Of a DNA stretch of 64,000 bases, positions 55,447-63,894 are shown piece by piece. Positions within the stretch are counted from its first letter, which is position 1, and each line of letters starts with the position of its first letter. The notes beneath the pieces are model-generated. The model was not told where the DNA came from and made no database searches. It saw nothing but the letters and a program-made list of their open reading frames with translations. Source of the DNA: G965205255 sp965205255 (lineage in GTDB: Bacteria > Pseudomonadota > Gammaproteobacteria > Pseudomonadales > Endozoicomonadaceae); contig OZ242051.1 of assembly GCA_965205255.1 (NCBI GenBank), forward strand, positions 1,116,001 to 1,180,000. Direction: 5' to 3'. The position numbers were made by a program, and so were the translations under genes.

Positions 55447-57021
55447 ATGAAACGATATTTTTATTATGTATTTATCATTGCATTGATAGCGATATTTCTT
55501 GTTCTGCTCATGGTAGGTCATGCTAAGTGGTTCATTGGCCTGATTGCTATCCTTGCACTTGTGTATCTTTATGATATTACTCAATCCAAACATACTTTAC
55601 TGAGAAATTTTCCAGTTCTGGGGCATTTTCGTTATTTTTTCGAATTTATCCGCCCTGAAATACACCAGTATTTTATTGCTTCAGATACGGATGAGCTTCC
55701 GTTTAACCGTGATACCCGTACTGCTATTTATGAGCGAGCAAAAAACATCTCATGCGTACAACCCTTCGGCACAGATCTTGACGTTTACCAAGAAGGTTTT
55801 GAATGGACTTTACATTCTCTGGTCCCAGTGAAACCAACCGAAAAAGCTGCATGGATCACCATTGGTGGTGATCAGTGCAGCCAACCTTATAAAGCATCAC
55901 GCCTTAATATTTCAGCCATGAGTTTCGGAGCGTTATCCAAACACGCTATTTTAGCCTTGAATAAGGGCGCAAAACTGGGTGGTTTTTATCACAATACTGG
56001 TGAAGGAGGCTTATCAGAATATCATCTTGATGGTGGTGGTGATCTGGTTTATCAGGTGGGTACTGGCTACTTTGGTTGTCGCAATAGTGATGGCACATTC
56101 TCACCTGAAGTTTTTCAGGAAAAAGCAGCACACGAACAGGTCAGGATGATTGAAATAAAGTTGTCTCAGGGCGCTAAACCTGCTCATGGAGGTATTTTGC
56201 CTGGTGATAAACTGACCGAAGAGATTGCCCGCATTCGCATGGTTCCTATGGGTCAGGATGTCATTTCACCTCCTGCACACTCCACCTTTTCTACACCTGA
56301 AGGCTTACTGCAGTTTGTTCAGCAACTGCGTAAGTTATCCGGGTATAAACCCGTTGGATTCAAGCTCTGCGTGGGTAAACGCAGCGACTTTCTTTCCATT
56401 TGTAAAGCGATGATAAAAACAGGTATTACACCTGATTTTATTACTGTTGACGGGGCAGAGGGTGGCACAGGTGCCGCACCTCAGGAGTTTTCCAACTCTA
56501 TTGGTTTGCCACTGAAAGAAGGATTACACTTTGTTCACAGTGCGCTGACAGGCTGTGGCCTGCGCAATAAAATGAAACTGATATGCAGTGGCAAAATAGC
56601 TTCTGGTTTTGACATGATCCGGGTCATGACCCTTGGTGCTGATCTATGCAATTGTGCCCGCCCGATGATGATGGCACTTGGTTGCCTGCAGTCGAGACAG
56701 TGCCATGCTAATACTTGTCCAGTTGGTGTTACAACACAAAACAAGCGATTATATAAAAACCTAGTTGTGGAAGAAAAAAAAATACGGGTTTATAACTTCC
56801 ATAAAAACACTATCAAAAACTATCTTGAAGTGCTTGGTGCTATGGGTTTAGATTTTCCCGAAGATATACACCCAAGATTGCTAATGCGTAGGATTTCTGA
56901 CTCAAAAATTCACTCTTACAACACCATTTATAAAATGCTGGATGAAGATTGCCTTGCCAAAGGAGAGGTCCCTGACTCTTGGAAGCCATTCTGGAATAGC
57001 GCATCTGCCGAAAAGTTTTAA
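55447..57021 (+). CDS. membrane-anchored FMN-binding glutamate synthase-like protein
   Basis: 524 residues from the ATG at 55447. Two N-terminal membrane helices (YYVFIIALIAIFLVLLMV and WFIGLIAILALVYLY), then a full GltS FMN/Fe-S domain: ISAMSFGALSKHAILALNKG, GEGGLSEYHL, ITVDGAEGGTGAAPQEF, and the 3Fe-4S-type cysteines in C-x5-C-x4-C (CLQSRQCHANTCPVG). It lacks the amidotransferase domain, so it is not a classical glutamate synthase; the natural substrate is unknown. It precedes a ThDP enzyme on the same strand. Confidence 0.85.
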   Translation: MKRYFYYVFIIALIAIFLVLLMVGHAKWFIGLIAILALVYLYDITQSKHTLLRNFPVLGHFRYFFEFIRPEIHQYFIASDTDELPFNRDTRTAIYERAKNISCVQPFGTDLDVYQEGFEWTLHSLVPVKPTEKAAWITIGGDQCSQPYKASRLNISAMSFGALSKHAILALNKGAKLGGFYHNTGEGGLSEYHLDGGGDLVYQVGTGYFGCRNSDGTFSPEVFQEKAAHEQVRMIEIKLSQGAKPAHGGILPGDKLTEEIARIRMVPMGQDVISPPAHSTFSTPEGLLQFVQQLRKLSGYKPVGFKLCVGKRSDFLSICKAMIKTGITPDFITVDGAEGGTGAAPQEFSNSIGLPLKEGLHFVHSALTGCGLRNKMKLICSGKIASGFDMIRVMTLGADLCNCARPMMMALGCLQSRQCHANTCPVGVTTQNKRLYKNLVVEEKKIRVYNFHKNTIKNYLEVLGAMGLDFPEDIHPRLLMRRISDSKIHSYNTIYKMLDEDCLAKGEVPDSWKPFWNSASAEKF

Positions 57022-57118
57022 TATAGAAAAAATAATGTATACACTTGCCTCTTTTTTTTTAAGAAAAGGCAACTATTATTAGCTTTATTAAATTATTCAA
57101 CATATACGGTTGTTAATA

Positions 57119-58762
57119 ATGAAAGCATCTGATTTATTCATTAAAGCACTCGAGAATGAAGGGGTGGAATACATCTTTGGTATTCCTGGTGAAGAAAATC
57201 TGGATTTACTCAATTCGCTTAAAGACTCTTCTATCAAGCTTGTGTTGACTCGACATGAACAAGTGGCAGGTTTTATGGCTGCTACTTATGGTCGTTTAAC
57301 TGGTAATCCGGGTGTTTGTCTTTCTACCTTGGGTCCTGGTGCCTCAAATCTTGTGACAGCCGCCGCTTATGCACAGTTGGGTGGAATGCCCATGCTAATG
57401 ATTACTGGACAAAAGCCAATTAAAGTAACAAAACAGGGACAGTTTCAGATTATCGACGTTGTCCAGATGATGAAGCCTGTTACTAAGTATGCCAAACAGA
57501 TAGTTGATAGTCGCCATATACCGTCATTAGTTCGCGACTCTTTCCGCCGTGCTTCAGAAGAGCGCCCTGGTGCTGTACACCTTGAGCTTCCGGAAGATAT
57601 AGCTACAGAAGAAGTCAATTGCCTTCTCATTAAGCCACAAAAGCAACTCCACCCTTATGCTTCTGATAAAGCCATTACACAAGCTGCCAACCTGATAAAT
57701 CAAGCGAAAATGCCGTTACTGTTGATCGGTGCTGGTGCAAATAGAACCCGAACAAGTAAAGCACTGACAAGTTTTATTAATAAAATCGGCATTCCATTTT
57801 TCAATACACAAATGGGTAAAGGCGTGGTTGATGAAAGGCATCCTTTATTTTTAGGTACCGCTGCACTGTCATCTAATGATTTTATTCACTATGCCATCGA
57901 CAAAGCTGATTTAATTATCAATGTAGGGCATGATATTATTGAAAAACCACCATTTTTTATGGAAGGTGATAGTCAAAAAGTGATTCACATAAACTTTTTT
58001 CCCTCACAAATCGATGAGGTATATTTTCCTCAGTTAGATGTTGTGGGTGATATTGCCACCTCTGTTGAAAAACTGACCAACCAAATTGCTGATAATTGTT
58101 CCTGGGATACAACGTATTACCAGAAAGTAAAAAATGAGGTTGACCTTCATATTACTAAATACTTTGAAGATGCTCGTTTTCCTATACTTCCACAACGATT
58201 AATCAAAATAATGCGTGACACTCTGGATTCTAACGACATTGTTACGCTAGATAATGGCGTATATAAAATATGGTTTTCGAGAAACTACCAATGCCATGAA
58301 CCTAATACATTATTACTAGACAATGCACTGGCAACTATGGGGGCAGGATTTCCTTCAGCCATGGCAGCTAAAATGGTTTATCCCGATAAAAAAGTTGTTG
58401 CCGTTTGTGGTGATGGTGGTTTTATGATGAATGTTCAGGATCTTGAGACTGCTGTGCGTCTGAATTTAAATATTGTGATTATTATTCTCAATGACAGAGC
58501 TTATGGAATGATTAAGTGGAAGCAGCAGGGTATGGGTTTCGATGAGTTTGGTCTCAACTTTAACGATATTGATTTTGTAAAAATGGCTGAGAGTTTTGGT
58601 GCTATCGGTCATCGTCCGTCCAGCTGTCAACAAACACAACAGATATTGTATGAAGCACTCTCAACACCTGGTCTGCATCTAATTGACCTGCATGTCGACT
58701 ATTCATTAAATCATCCTGTATTACATAAATTACTTGAGACCAAACCGAAGAGATTTATATAA
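57119..58762 (+). CDS. acetolactate synthase large-subunit-like ThDP-dependent enzyme
   Basis: 547 residues from the ATG at 57119. Three-domain ThDP fold: PYR domain with the catalytic Glu in LTRHEQVAGFMAATYGR, central domain, PP domain with the ThDP/Mg motif CGDGGFMMNVQDLETAV...IILND. LDNALATMGAGFPSAMAA is the substrate-loop region. No small regulatory subunit (ilvN/H) is adjacent, so a catabolic or non-branched-chain role is likely. It is 97 bases after the GltS-like gene and probably shares its transcript. Confidence 0.85.
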   Translation: MKASDLFIKALENEGVEYIFGIPGEENLDLLNSLKDSSIKLVLTRHEQVAGFMAATYGRLTGNPGVCLSTLGPGASNLVTAAAYAQLGGMPMLMITGQKPIKVTKQGQFQIIDVVQMMKPVTKYAKQIVDSRHIPSLVRDSFRRASEERPGAVHLELPEDIATEEVNCLLIKPQKQLHPYASDKAITQAANLINQAKMPLLLIGAGANRTRTSKALTSFINKIGIPFFNTQMGKGVVDERHPLFLGTAALSSNDFIHYAIDKADLIINVGHDIIEKPPFFMEGDSQKVIHINFFPSQIDEVYFPQLDVVGDIATSVEKLTNQIADNCSWDTTYYQKVKNEVDLHITKYFEDARFPILPQRLIKIMRDTLDSNDIVTLDNGVYKIWFSRNYQCHEPNTLLLDNALATMGAGFPSAMAAKMVYPDKKVVAVCGDGGFMMNVQDLETAVRLNLNIVIIILNDRAYGMIKWKQQGMGFDEFGLNFNDIDFVKMAESFGAIGHRPSSCQQTQQILYEALSTPGLHLIDLHVDYSLNHPVLHKLLETKPKRFI

Positions 58763-59228
58763 GCATTTAAACTCGTTCGGTGCTTTTTCCTGCACATTTT
58801 GACTAATACTAAAACTTGGCTTTAATACCAATTTCTTTTTCAAACTACTATTATGTAATGCTTCAAGATAGTAGCCCAGCCTTTTGAGCAGAGACTTTTA
58901 TTGTATGGATCGCAACAGCCCCAAACAGGCTTTGGTATAAACTTTATGATCGATAAATCCATATAATGGTGGATAAAAATAGAGGTTATTAACTTGCTTA
59001 TACGTATAAATATATTTTATATGCATGCTTATTATTAATACAACTGAACTACTTACTTATTTTTTTTTAAAAAACTCTATCTATTCTGCTTCTTAACTCT
59101 GTTAAAAGAGTTTTCTGTTAGTTTAATTTAGTGATAATACAAAACAGTGTGTTCAATTTTTCTGTGCAAAAATGTATTTATGGTAGTGCCAGATTAAAGA
59201 AAAACATATTTTATACGAGGTTTTGATT
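58763..59228. other. non-coding stretch upstream of a secreted orphan
   Basis: 466 AT-rich bases. ATACCAAAGCCTG (minus, near 58935) matches the left edge of repeat copy B. A weak hairpin AACTC...GAGTT followed by TTCT at about 59096-59115 may be a terminator. A minus-strand open stretch (KRLGYYLEALHNSS...) shows no family and has stops before it. No gene is called. Confidence 0.4.
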
Positions 59229-59675
59229 ATGAAGTTATTGTCGTTTGCTGTATTGACTCTTACATCTGTAATTTGTGGTGCAAATGCTACTAATGTTAGA
59301 ACAGTAGCACCGAACTTAGAATTCCAGGTGTTCCACAAAGCAAATGTTTCGATTGATGGTAAGTCTGCCTGCAAACAATACTGGCCAAACTATAAATGCT
59401 GCATTCCTTTTTTCAATAATACGATGAATAAGACTCTTACGTTTGGAGGTCCCGGTTTAGGTCTAATTAAAGTTCCTCCATATCGAATTGGGGCTATTTA
59501 TACAACAAATGGTGCTTCATGCCCTGCTTCGTTAATAAATGGAGTGTCTTTACAGGTTAAAGATGTAACTAACCCAGATAAGGTAAAGTCAATTCCCGGC
59601 CCTATTCCTGTTGCCAAGCCTTTTGTAGGTATTGAGTGCAATGCTGATAAGTGTATCATATGGCCTAAAAGCTAA
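59229..59675 (+). CDS. secreted six-cysteine protein of unknown function
   Basis: 148 residues from the ATG at 59229, with GAGG 8 bases upstream. Signal peptide MKLLSFAVLTLTSVICGANA, cleaved near 20. The mature part holds six Cys (SACKQYWPNYKCC, GASCPAS and IECNADKC) and a Gly/Pro-rich middle (FGGPGLGLIKVPPY), suggesting a disulfide-stabilised beta-rich exported protein. No family is recognised. Repeat copy B lies about 200 bases downstream in the same orientation. Confidence 0.75.
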   Translation: MKLLSFAVLTLTSVICGANATNVRTVAPNLEFQVFHKANVSIDGKSACKQYWPNYKCCIPFFNNTMNKTLTFGGPGLGLIKVPPYRIGAIYTTNGASCPASLINGVSLQVKDVTNPDKVKSIPGPIPVAKPFVGIECNADKCIIWPKS

Positions 59676-59827
59676 ACTTGTTATTAAAGTTCGTTAAGTT
59701 GGAAAATTTTTTAAAGCTGATAGCCGAGTACATTCCCTCAGTATTATCTTTGAGATTTAACTTATTATGAGTATGCTCAGTATGTAACTCGGATATGAAT
59801 TTTCAGGTAATGATACAAATTTTCTCA

Positions 59828-59859
59828 TATGCCATTCCTGCAATAGCGAGAATGGCATA
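59828..59859. repeat. REP-like hairpin
   Basis: TATGCCATTC, a 12-base loop, then GAATGGCATA: a perfect 10-base stem about 150 bases after the secreted gene. It resembles small REP/NEMIS-type palindromes (CATTCC...GGAATG) but only one copy was noticed in this window. Confidence 0.5.
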
Positions 59860-59878
59860 ATGATATTAAAACCTGATT

Positions 59879-59994
59879 CTAATACCAAAGCCTGCTTCTA
59901 ACTTCTTATTGCGCTACTTTTGTTCTTTTCTGTTATGCGTTGACTGGCTATTACTCGTTACTTCGTCTTTAACAATACTTCAGATACTTTTACG
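59879..59994 (+). repeat. dispersed repeat, copy B
   Basis: Begins TAATACCAAAGCCTGCTTCT and includes AACTTCTTATTGCGCTACTT, GTTATGCGTTG and CTCGTTACTTCGTCTTTAAC, with close counterparts in copies A, C and D. The opposite strand shows broken pieces of the same reading frame (KDEVTSNSQ). Confidence 0.7.
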
Positions 59995-60223
59995 CAACAA
60001 TAGCCCCATACTCGCTAAGCTCCTTATAAACAACGCTGACTTTTTGGTCATTCTGGTTCAAATCCAACCTTTTAAAAAGTCTACTCATCAGGTTTTGAAA
60101 TTACACCGGAAACATTCGGCGAGAAAACAGCTTATCAGTGGGTTTACTAAGTATCTACCTGAACACCTTCCCAGTTGATAATTTATATCGCTTATTTAAT
60201 CTGTTTTGTTTTTTTATCAGTTA

Positions 60224-60255
60224 TACACAAACCATATTTTGATTTGGTTTATGTA
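60224..60255. repeat. imperfect inverted repeat resembling IS630 element ends
   Basis: TACACAAACCA (60224-60234) and TGGTTTATGTA (60245-60255) pair with one mismatch. The left arm equals TACACAAACCA at about 63603, at the edge of an IS630 remnant. It may be a MITE-like or end-to-end relic. Confidence 0.4.
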
Positions 60256-60324
60256 CAACTTTGCATTTCCACTTAGATCATCGTCATTTCCGACACAATG
60301 GCGCAATAAAAAAACACATTGATT

Positions 60325-60576
60325 CTAACCGCAATAATCAGTACAAGTGTATGCACCACAATCTCTGTGAGCTTCTTGGCAACACTGATTGCAATTACTA
60401 AGACGGAATCCAACCAACCCGCCATTTGGGTCCCAGCATTCAGTATTTTTTGGCAGGCAACTTGCTCCCACTTTGGTATTTTGGCTTGCGTAAATTGTAT
60501 TTATATTTGCCATAAATGTTATCAATAAAACAAGCAGATAATTTATAAGTGATTTGCTTAAAATATTTTTTTTCAT
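60325..60576 (-). CDS. secreted 8-cysteine peptide, knottin-like
   Basis: 83 residues from the ATG at 60576 (GAGGTAGGT upstream). Signal peptide with hydrophobic core INYLLVLLITFMANI, cleaved after about 30 residues (IYA). The mature about 53 residues carry eight Cys in the order C-x6-C-x14-C-x2-C-C-x6-C-x4-C-x3-C, ending TCTDYCG. The C...C...CC...C...C arrangement resembles inhibitor-cystine-knot peptides. The function is unknown; toxin, effector or inhibitor roles are possible. It is rare for a free-living gammaproteobacterium and could derive from a eukaryote (inference). Confidence 0.7.
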   Translation of the reverse strand: MKKNILSKSLINYLLVLLITFMANINTIYASQNTKVGASCLPKNTECWDPNGGLVGFRLSNCNQCCQEAHRDCGAYTCTDYCG

Positions 60577-60862
60577 AACACCTACCTCTATGATTATTTT
60601 TGAAAGCATGTTTCAGTTTATTTAACTTCTGGTTAAAACTGACATGGTTAAACTATTTAACTTAATTTGTAGGAATAAAAAAATAAACGTGCAAGACAAT
60701 ATACCTAAATTTTTCTGGCACTTTTTAACATCAAGTCTTTTTTGCAACTTATGTTTACTAGGTATATAGGTTCTCATAAATATTAATTTCCATAATTAAG
60801 AAGTTAATTAAATATTGGAACAGGTAAAGAATAAAAGATTTTTATTTTTTTGAAATAGGGTT
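60577..60862. other. AT-rich gap upstream of the knottin-like gene
   Basis: 286 bases that would contain the promoter of the gene at 60325-60576. Very AT-rich; no gene or hairpin recognised. It adjoins the IS1 remnant. Confidence 0.4.
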
Positions 60863-61079
60863 ATGTACCTGTTCAAAGTAAGGTTTACCTTATCATGGAT
60901 ACGAGATATTACGCGTGTTCTAAAAATTAGTTTCAATACTGTAATCAATATCTTAAAAAAATCTGGGCCTAACCATATCAATACAGCATTGAAAGAAACA
61001 AAAGACATTTTTTGTCTCGCTGAAGGCAATAAACTATGGAGGTTTATGCTAAAGGAAAAAAGCAACGATGGCTTTGATA
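60863..61079 (+). pseudogene. IS1-family transposase (InsA/InsB) remnant
   Basis: The plus-strand frame reads WIRDITRVLKISFNTVINIL and KKSGPNHINTALK, the InsA helix-turn-helix pattern (G-x-RDTARVL-IS-NTVI-LKK). It continues AEGNKLWRFMLK, like InsB DE-WSFV. In a shifted frame KKQRWL-stop-Y matches the InsB KKNQRWLWYA. Shifts and stops show decay. The remnant reaches the 3-prime end of fur on the other strand. Confidence 0.6.
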
Positions 61080-61505
61080 TCAGTTTTTCTCTATGCTGGC
61101 TGCAGATTTTTTTTTGCGAACATACAAAACCAGACTATGATCAATAAGCTCATAACTGTGAAATTCAGCAACCCTCTTTTGTGCTTTTTCTATTGCTTCA
61201 TCATGAAACTCTATTATTTCTCCCGTATCAATACATACCATATGGTCATGATGATCACTATGGGCAAGCTCAAATACGGCATGTCCACCTTCAAAATTGT
61301 GCCGAATAACCAGTTTTGCCTGTTCAAACTGAGTTAACACTCTATACACGGTGGCAAGGCTGACATCTTCTTTTGCTTTTAAAAGTGTGCGATATACATC
61401 TTCTGCACTATAATGCCTTTTATCAGAAGACTCTAAGACCTGAAGAATGCGAAGTCGGGGCACTGTTACTTTCAGACCTGCTTGTCGGAGCTGTTGGTTT
61501 TTCAC
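61080..61505 (-). CDS. fur: ferric uptake regulator Fur
   Basis: Iron-responsive repressor, 141 residues from a GTG at 61505 (AAGGAAA upstream). Seen: the winged helix (QQLRQAGLKVTVPRLRILQV, YSAEDVYRTL, VSLATVYRVLTQFEQA), HNFEGGHAVFELAHSDHHDHM with the metal-binding His, and a C-terminus ending LVLYVRKKK, the Pseudomonas/Oceanospirillum form without Cys. An extra SAASIEKN follows and is read from DNA next to the IS1 remnant, so the tail may be insertion-derived. Divergent from bamE. Confidence 0.96.
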   Translation of the reverse strand: MKNQQLRQAGLKVTVPRLRILQVLESSDKRHYSAEDVYRTLLKAKEDVSLATVYRVLTQFEQAKLVIRHNFEGGHAVFELAHSDHHDHMVCIDTGEIIEFHDEAIEKAQKRVAEFHSYELIDHSLVLYVRKKKSAASIEKN

Positions 61506-61721
61506 CGTAGTTTCCTTTAAATCACTGCTCTTATTATATCAGCATGTGTCAAATTTGTTTGCTGCATTCAGAAAAAGAGTTCTTTACCTAGAGAAAAAAT
61601 TTCACTATACATTACCATGGTATTTATAGTGATGCATTAACTCACAAATAATAAGCAAAACTATCTACTGACGTGTTATGCTTGAACGATTAAATGATGA
61701 ACTGCTAATAACAGAATGTAA

Positions 61722-62087
61722 ATGATGACAAAACTGATGCGATTTTCACTTTTATGCCTGATCCCGGTTATGCTGACAGGTTGTTCTACCAGCGATAATT
61801 TTTTTAGTTTTCCTGGTGTTTATAAAGTTGATATTCAGCAGGGTAATGACATATCACAAAAGGAAGTTAATGACCTTAAGCCGGGTATGAGCAAACAACA
61901 GGTAGCATATCTTCTGGGTAAACCTTTATTAAACAATATGTTTAATGAAAACCGGTGGGATTATATCTATAGTTTTCAGCCTGGAGGCAAACTGCGTCAG
62001 CAACAAACACTTAGCATCTACTTTGTAGCGGATAAACTGGCCAGAATAACTGGTGACATTATTCCAAAAAACAAGGCTGACCTATAG
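61722..62087 (+). CDS. bamE: outer membrane protein assembly factor BamE (OmlA/SmpA)
   Basis: Lipoprotein of the BAM complex, 121 residues (the second Met at 61725 is also possible). Lipobox LTGC gives a lipidated Cys near residue 21. The SmpA/OmlA core is LKPGMSKQQVAYLLGKPLL...WDYIYSFQPGG. The divergent fur-bamE pairing is typical of Pseudomonas-like genomes. It overlaps darP tail-to-tail by 6 bases. Confidence 0.95.
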   Translation: MMTKLMRFSLLCLIPVMLTGCSTSDNFFSFPGVYKVDIQQGNDISQKEVNDLKPGMSKQQVAYLLGKPLLNNMFNENRWDYIYSFQPGGKLRQQQTLSIYFVADKLARITGDIIPKNKADL

Positions 62088-62627
62088 GTCAGCTTCATCG
62101 ATTGAGCCCTCTGTCACACTTCGAATATATCGGAATAACTTCCGGCTACTGGCAAGGGGTTTGTTTTGCTTTGATTCCTTTTGAGCGTTACGAATTAATT
62201 GCCTTATATGCTGAGCATCTGCTTGTGGATAAAGTTTTATGAATTTTGTTAGTGTACTGCATGATGCATCCCCCAATAGACCATCGCGCCAGTTTTCCAG
62301 CTGATGAAAATAATTAGTATTAGTTTGATGGCTAGCATCAATACGATTTAGCAATGTTTCAATAGCAGGAATATCTTGATATTGCATTAATTTGCCGATA
62401 TAGCCAAAATGACGCTTTCTGGCATTATTACTCTTGATTAGATGTGCTTCATTAATAGCATTTTGTAAATTTTGAGTTAAAGGAAGCTTTTCAAGTTCAG
62501 CGGCTTTAAGTTCTGTTAGCCTAATACCCATGGCTTTAAGTGCATGGCATTCTTGTTTTATCCGCGTTTTACTTTCAACCTGATCTGGTTCTTGCTCATG
62601 AGAATGTGGATGACCTTTTTTACTCAT
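62082..62627 (-). CDS. darP: dual-action ribosomal maturation protein DarP (YjgA)
   Basis: 181-residue, charged, helical protein of late 50S assembly. Seen: RIKQECHALKAMGIRLTEL, ARKRHFGYIGKLMQYQDI and ASSRKLFRYIRSV, all typical of the family. It starts 3 bases after the MBL-fold gene stop, so they are co-transcribed. Confidence 0.92.
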   Translation of the reverse strand: MSKKGHPHSHEQEPDQVESKTRIKQECHALKAMGIRLTELKAAELEKLPLTQNLQNAINEAHLIKSNNARKRHFGYIGKLMQYQDIPAIETLLNRIDASHQTNTNYFHQLENWRDGLLGDASCSTLTKFIKLYPQADAQHIRQLIRNAQKESKQNKPLASSRKLFRYIRSVTEGSIDEADL

Positions 62628-62630
62628 AAC

Positions 62631-63524
62631 TTATGACTGCTCTACTTCTGACTGCTCTACATTAATCAGTTTGTTGACTGGGTATGCGCTGACATAAAAT
62701 TTCCCCTTCTCATTTTGATGAACCTTACAAGCTTCCATGTCAGTATCATGGGTGAAAAACAAAAACCCTTTTTGATATAATAGCTCCTTAAGCAACCCTT
62801 CTTTTTCATTGATTAATAATTCGGGATATCTGTCATAGCCCATTGTAATAGATGTGTGCACCCAATGTTGGCCAGGAATTAAATCACTGCAAAAAATCAG
62901 CGTGCCTGCATCTGTTTCAATATGACTTAGCATCAATCCCGGCGTATGACCATTTGAAAAACTAAAGCTGACTAGATCTTCCAAGGAGTGAGGTGCGCCT
63001 TCTTCAACTAGATATAATCGCCCACTATCTTTCAATTGCTGATTTAACGCAGGAATATATGATGCTTTATCTCTGAGGTGAGGGTGATTGGCACGTTGCC
63101 ATTGTTCTTGACTAACCCAAAATTGAGCATTAGGAAACAACAACCGTGGCGATTCATTTTCTTTCCAGGCTGAAAACAATCCCCCTGCATGGTCAAAGTG
63201 AAGATGAGAAAGAATAATGATATCAATATCTTCATGACTCACATCAAATGCTGCTAAATTTTTTATCAGGCAGTGTTCTGGCTCTATAACACCGTACCTT
63301 TCTTTGAGTTTAGGGTCAAAAAAGGCACCTATACCAGTTTCAAACAAAATGTGTTTGCCATTATTTAGCGTTATTAACAATGCACGACAAGCTAAAGGTA
63401 CCTGATTGTTTTTATCTGGATTAACCCAGCGCGACCAAACAGCTTTGGGAGCATTTCCAAACATTGCTCCTCCATCAAGCCGCTGTCGATTCCCCTCTAT
63501 ACTTTTAATAGAACTAATTTTCAT
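62631..63524 (-). CDS. MBL-fold metallo-hydrolase
   Basis: 297 residues from the ATG at 63524 (CAGGAG 8 bases upstream). Metal site ILSHLHFDHAGGLF (HxHxDH) and downstream ligands in FSNGHTPGLML and FCSDLIPGQHW; the layout is like N-acyl-homoserine-lactonase or AttM-type hydrolases, but substrate assignment is not safe. The last residues repeat VEQSEVEQS from a short tandem duplication (GTAGAGCAGTCA twice). Operon with darP. Confidence 0.85.
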   Translation of the reverse strand: MKISSIKSIEGNRQRLDGGAMFGNAPKAVWSRWVNPDKNNQVPLACRALLITLNNGKHILFETGIGAFFDPKLKERYGVIEPEHCLIKNLAAFDVSHEDIDIIILSHLHFDHAGGLFSAWKENESPRLLFPNAQFWVSQEQWQRANHPHLRDKASYIPALNQQLKDSGRLYLVEEGAPHSLEDLVSFSFSNGHTPGLMLSHIETDAGTLIFCSDLIPGQHWVHTSITMGYDRYPELLINEKEGLLKELLYQKGFLFFTHDTDMEACKVHQNEKGKFYVSAYPVNKLINVEQSEVEQS

Positions 63525-63589
63525 AGGTGCTCCTGGCAAGATGTTTTCAGATAAATGAATATGAAACTACATCTTTTTGACTTCTGTCC

Positions 63590-63893
63590 TTATGGGATAT
63601 TATACACAAACCAAATCAAAGTGCGGGTTTGATTCGTTGAAAATAATTATTGATCCGGCAAAATAATCCTAATTTTATTTCTACCGGATGAGTGGAAAAA
63701 ACCATTAATGGTACTTTTAAACTCCACCGTTTAATGGAAAAATACATTATTCCTTACCAATTCATTCATCATCTTCCAGTACAGATCTGTTGAGTTAAGG
63801 TTTGGGCTATAAGGTAGCAAAAAATAAATATCAATAGAGAGTTTTTCTGCATTGGCAAATATCTCTGCACTTCGGTTCAAACTTTTCAATAAT
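63590..63893 (-). pseudogene. IS630-family transposase, C-terminal remnant
   Basis: Minus-strand frame: SLNRSAEIFANAEKLSIDIY, then FLLPYSPNLNSTDLYWKMMN and ELVRNNVFFH-stop. LPPYSP-LNPIE--WK is the IS630 DDE signature. After the stop further pieces (INGFFHSSGR...) and another stop follow. Its last part matches 23700-23784. Inactive. Confidence 0.7.
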
Positions 63894-63894
63894 A

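Larger units (their letters stand above)
59676..60324. other. non-coding stretch with hairpin, repeat B and IS630-type end sequence
   Basis: 649 bases. Contents: a REP-like hairpin (59828-59859), repeat copy B (59879-59994) and an inverted repeat of the IS630 end type (60224-60255). A plus-strand frame at 59909-60178 runs through the repeat and is not accepted as a gene. Confidence 0.5.

Noticed and set aside
58780..58940. Minus-strand open stretch KRLGYYLEALHNSS...
   Set aside because: No start codon, no recognisable family, and it runs into the antisense of the ThDP enzyme gene.
59909..60178. 89-codon plus-strand frame with a hydrophobic start
   Set aside because: Its first half is repeat copy B read on the antisense of the ancestral frame; not a gene.
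61068..61337. Plus-strand frame overlapping fur
   Set aside because: Antisense to Fur and partly IS1 relic.
61506..61721. Possible Fur box or complete sigma-70 promoter between fur and bamE
   Set aside because: TATAAT and TTGACA both occur but only 8 bases apart, and no 19-base Fur box pattern was found.
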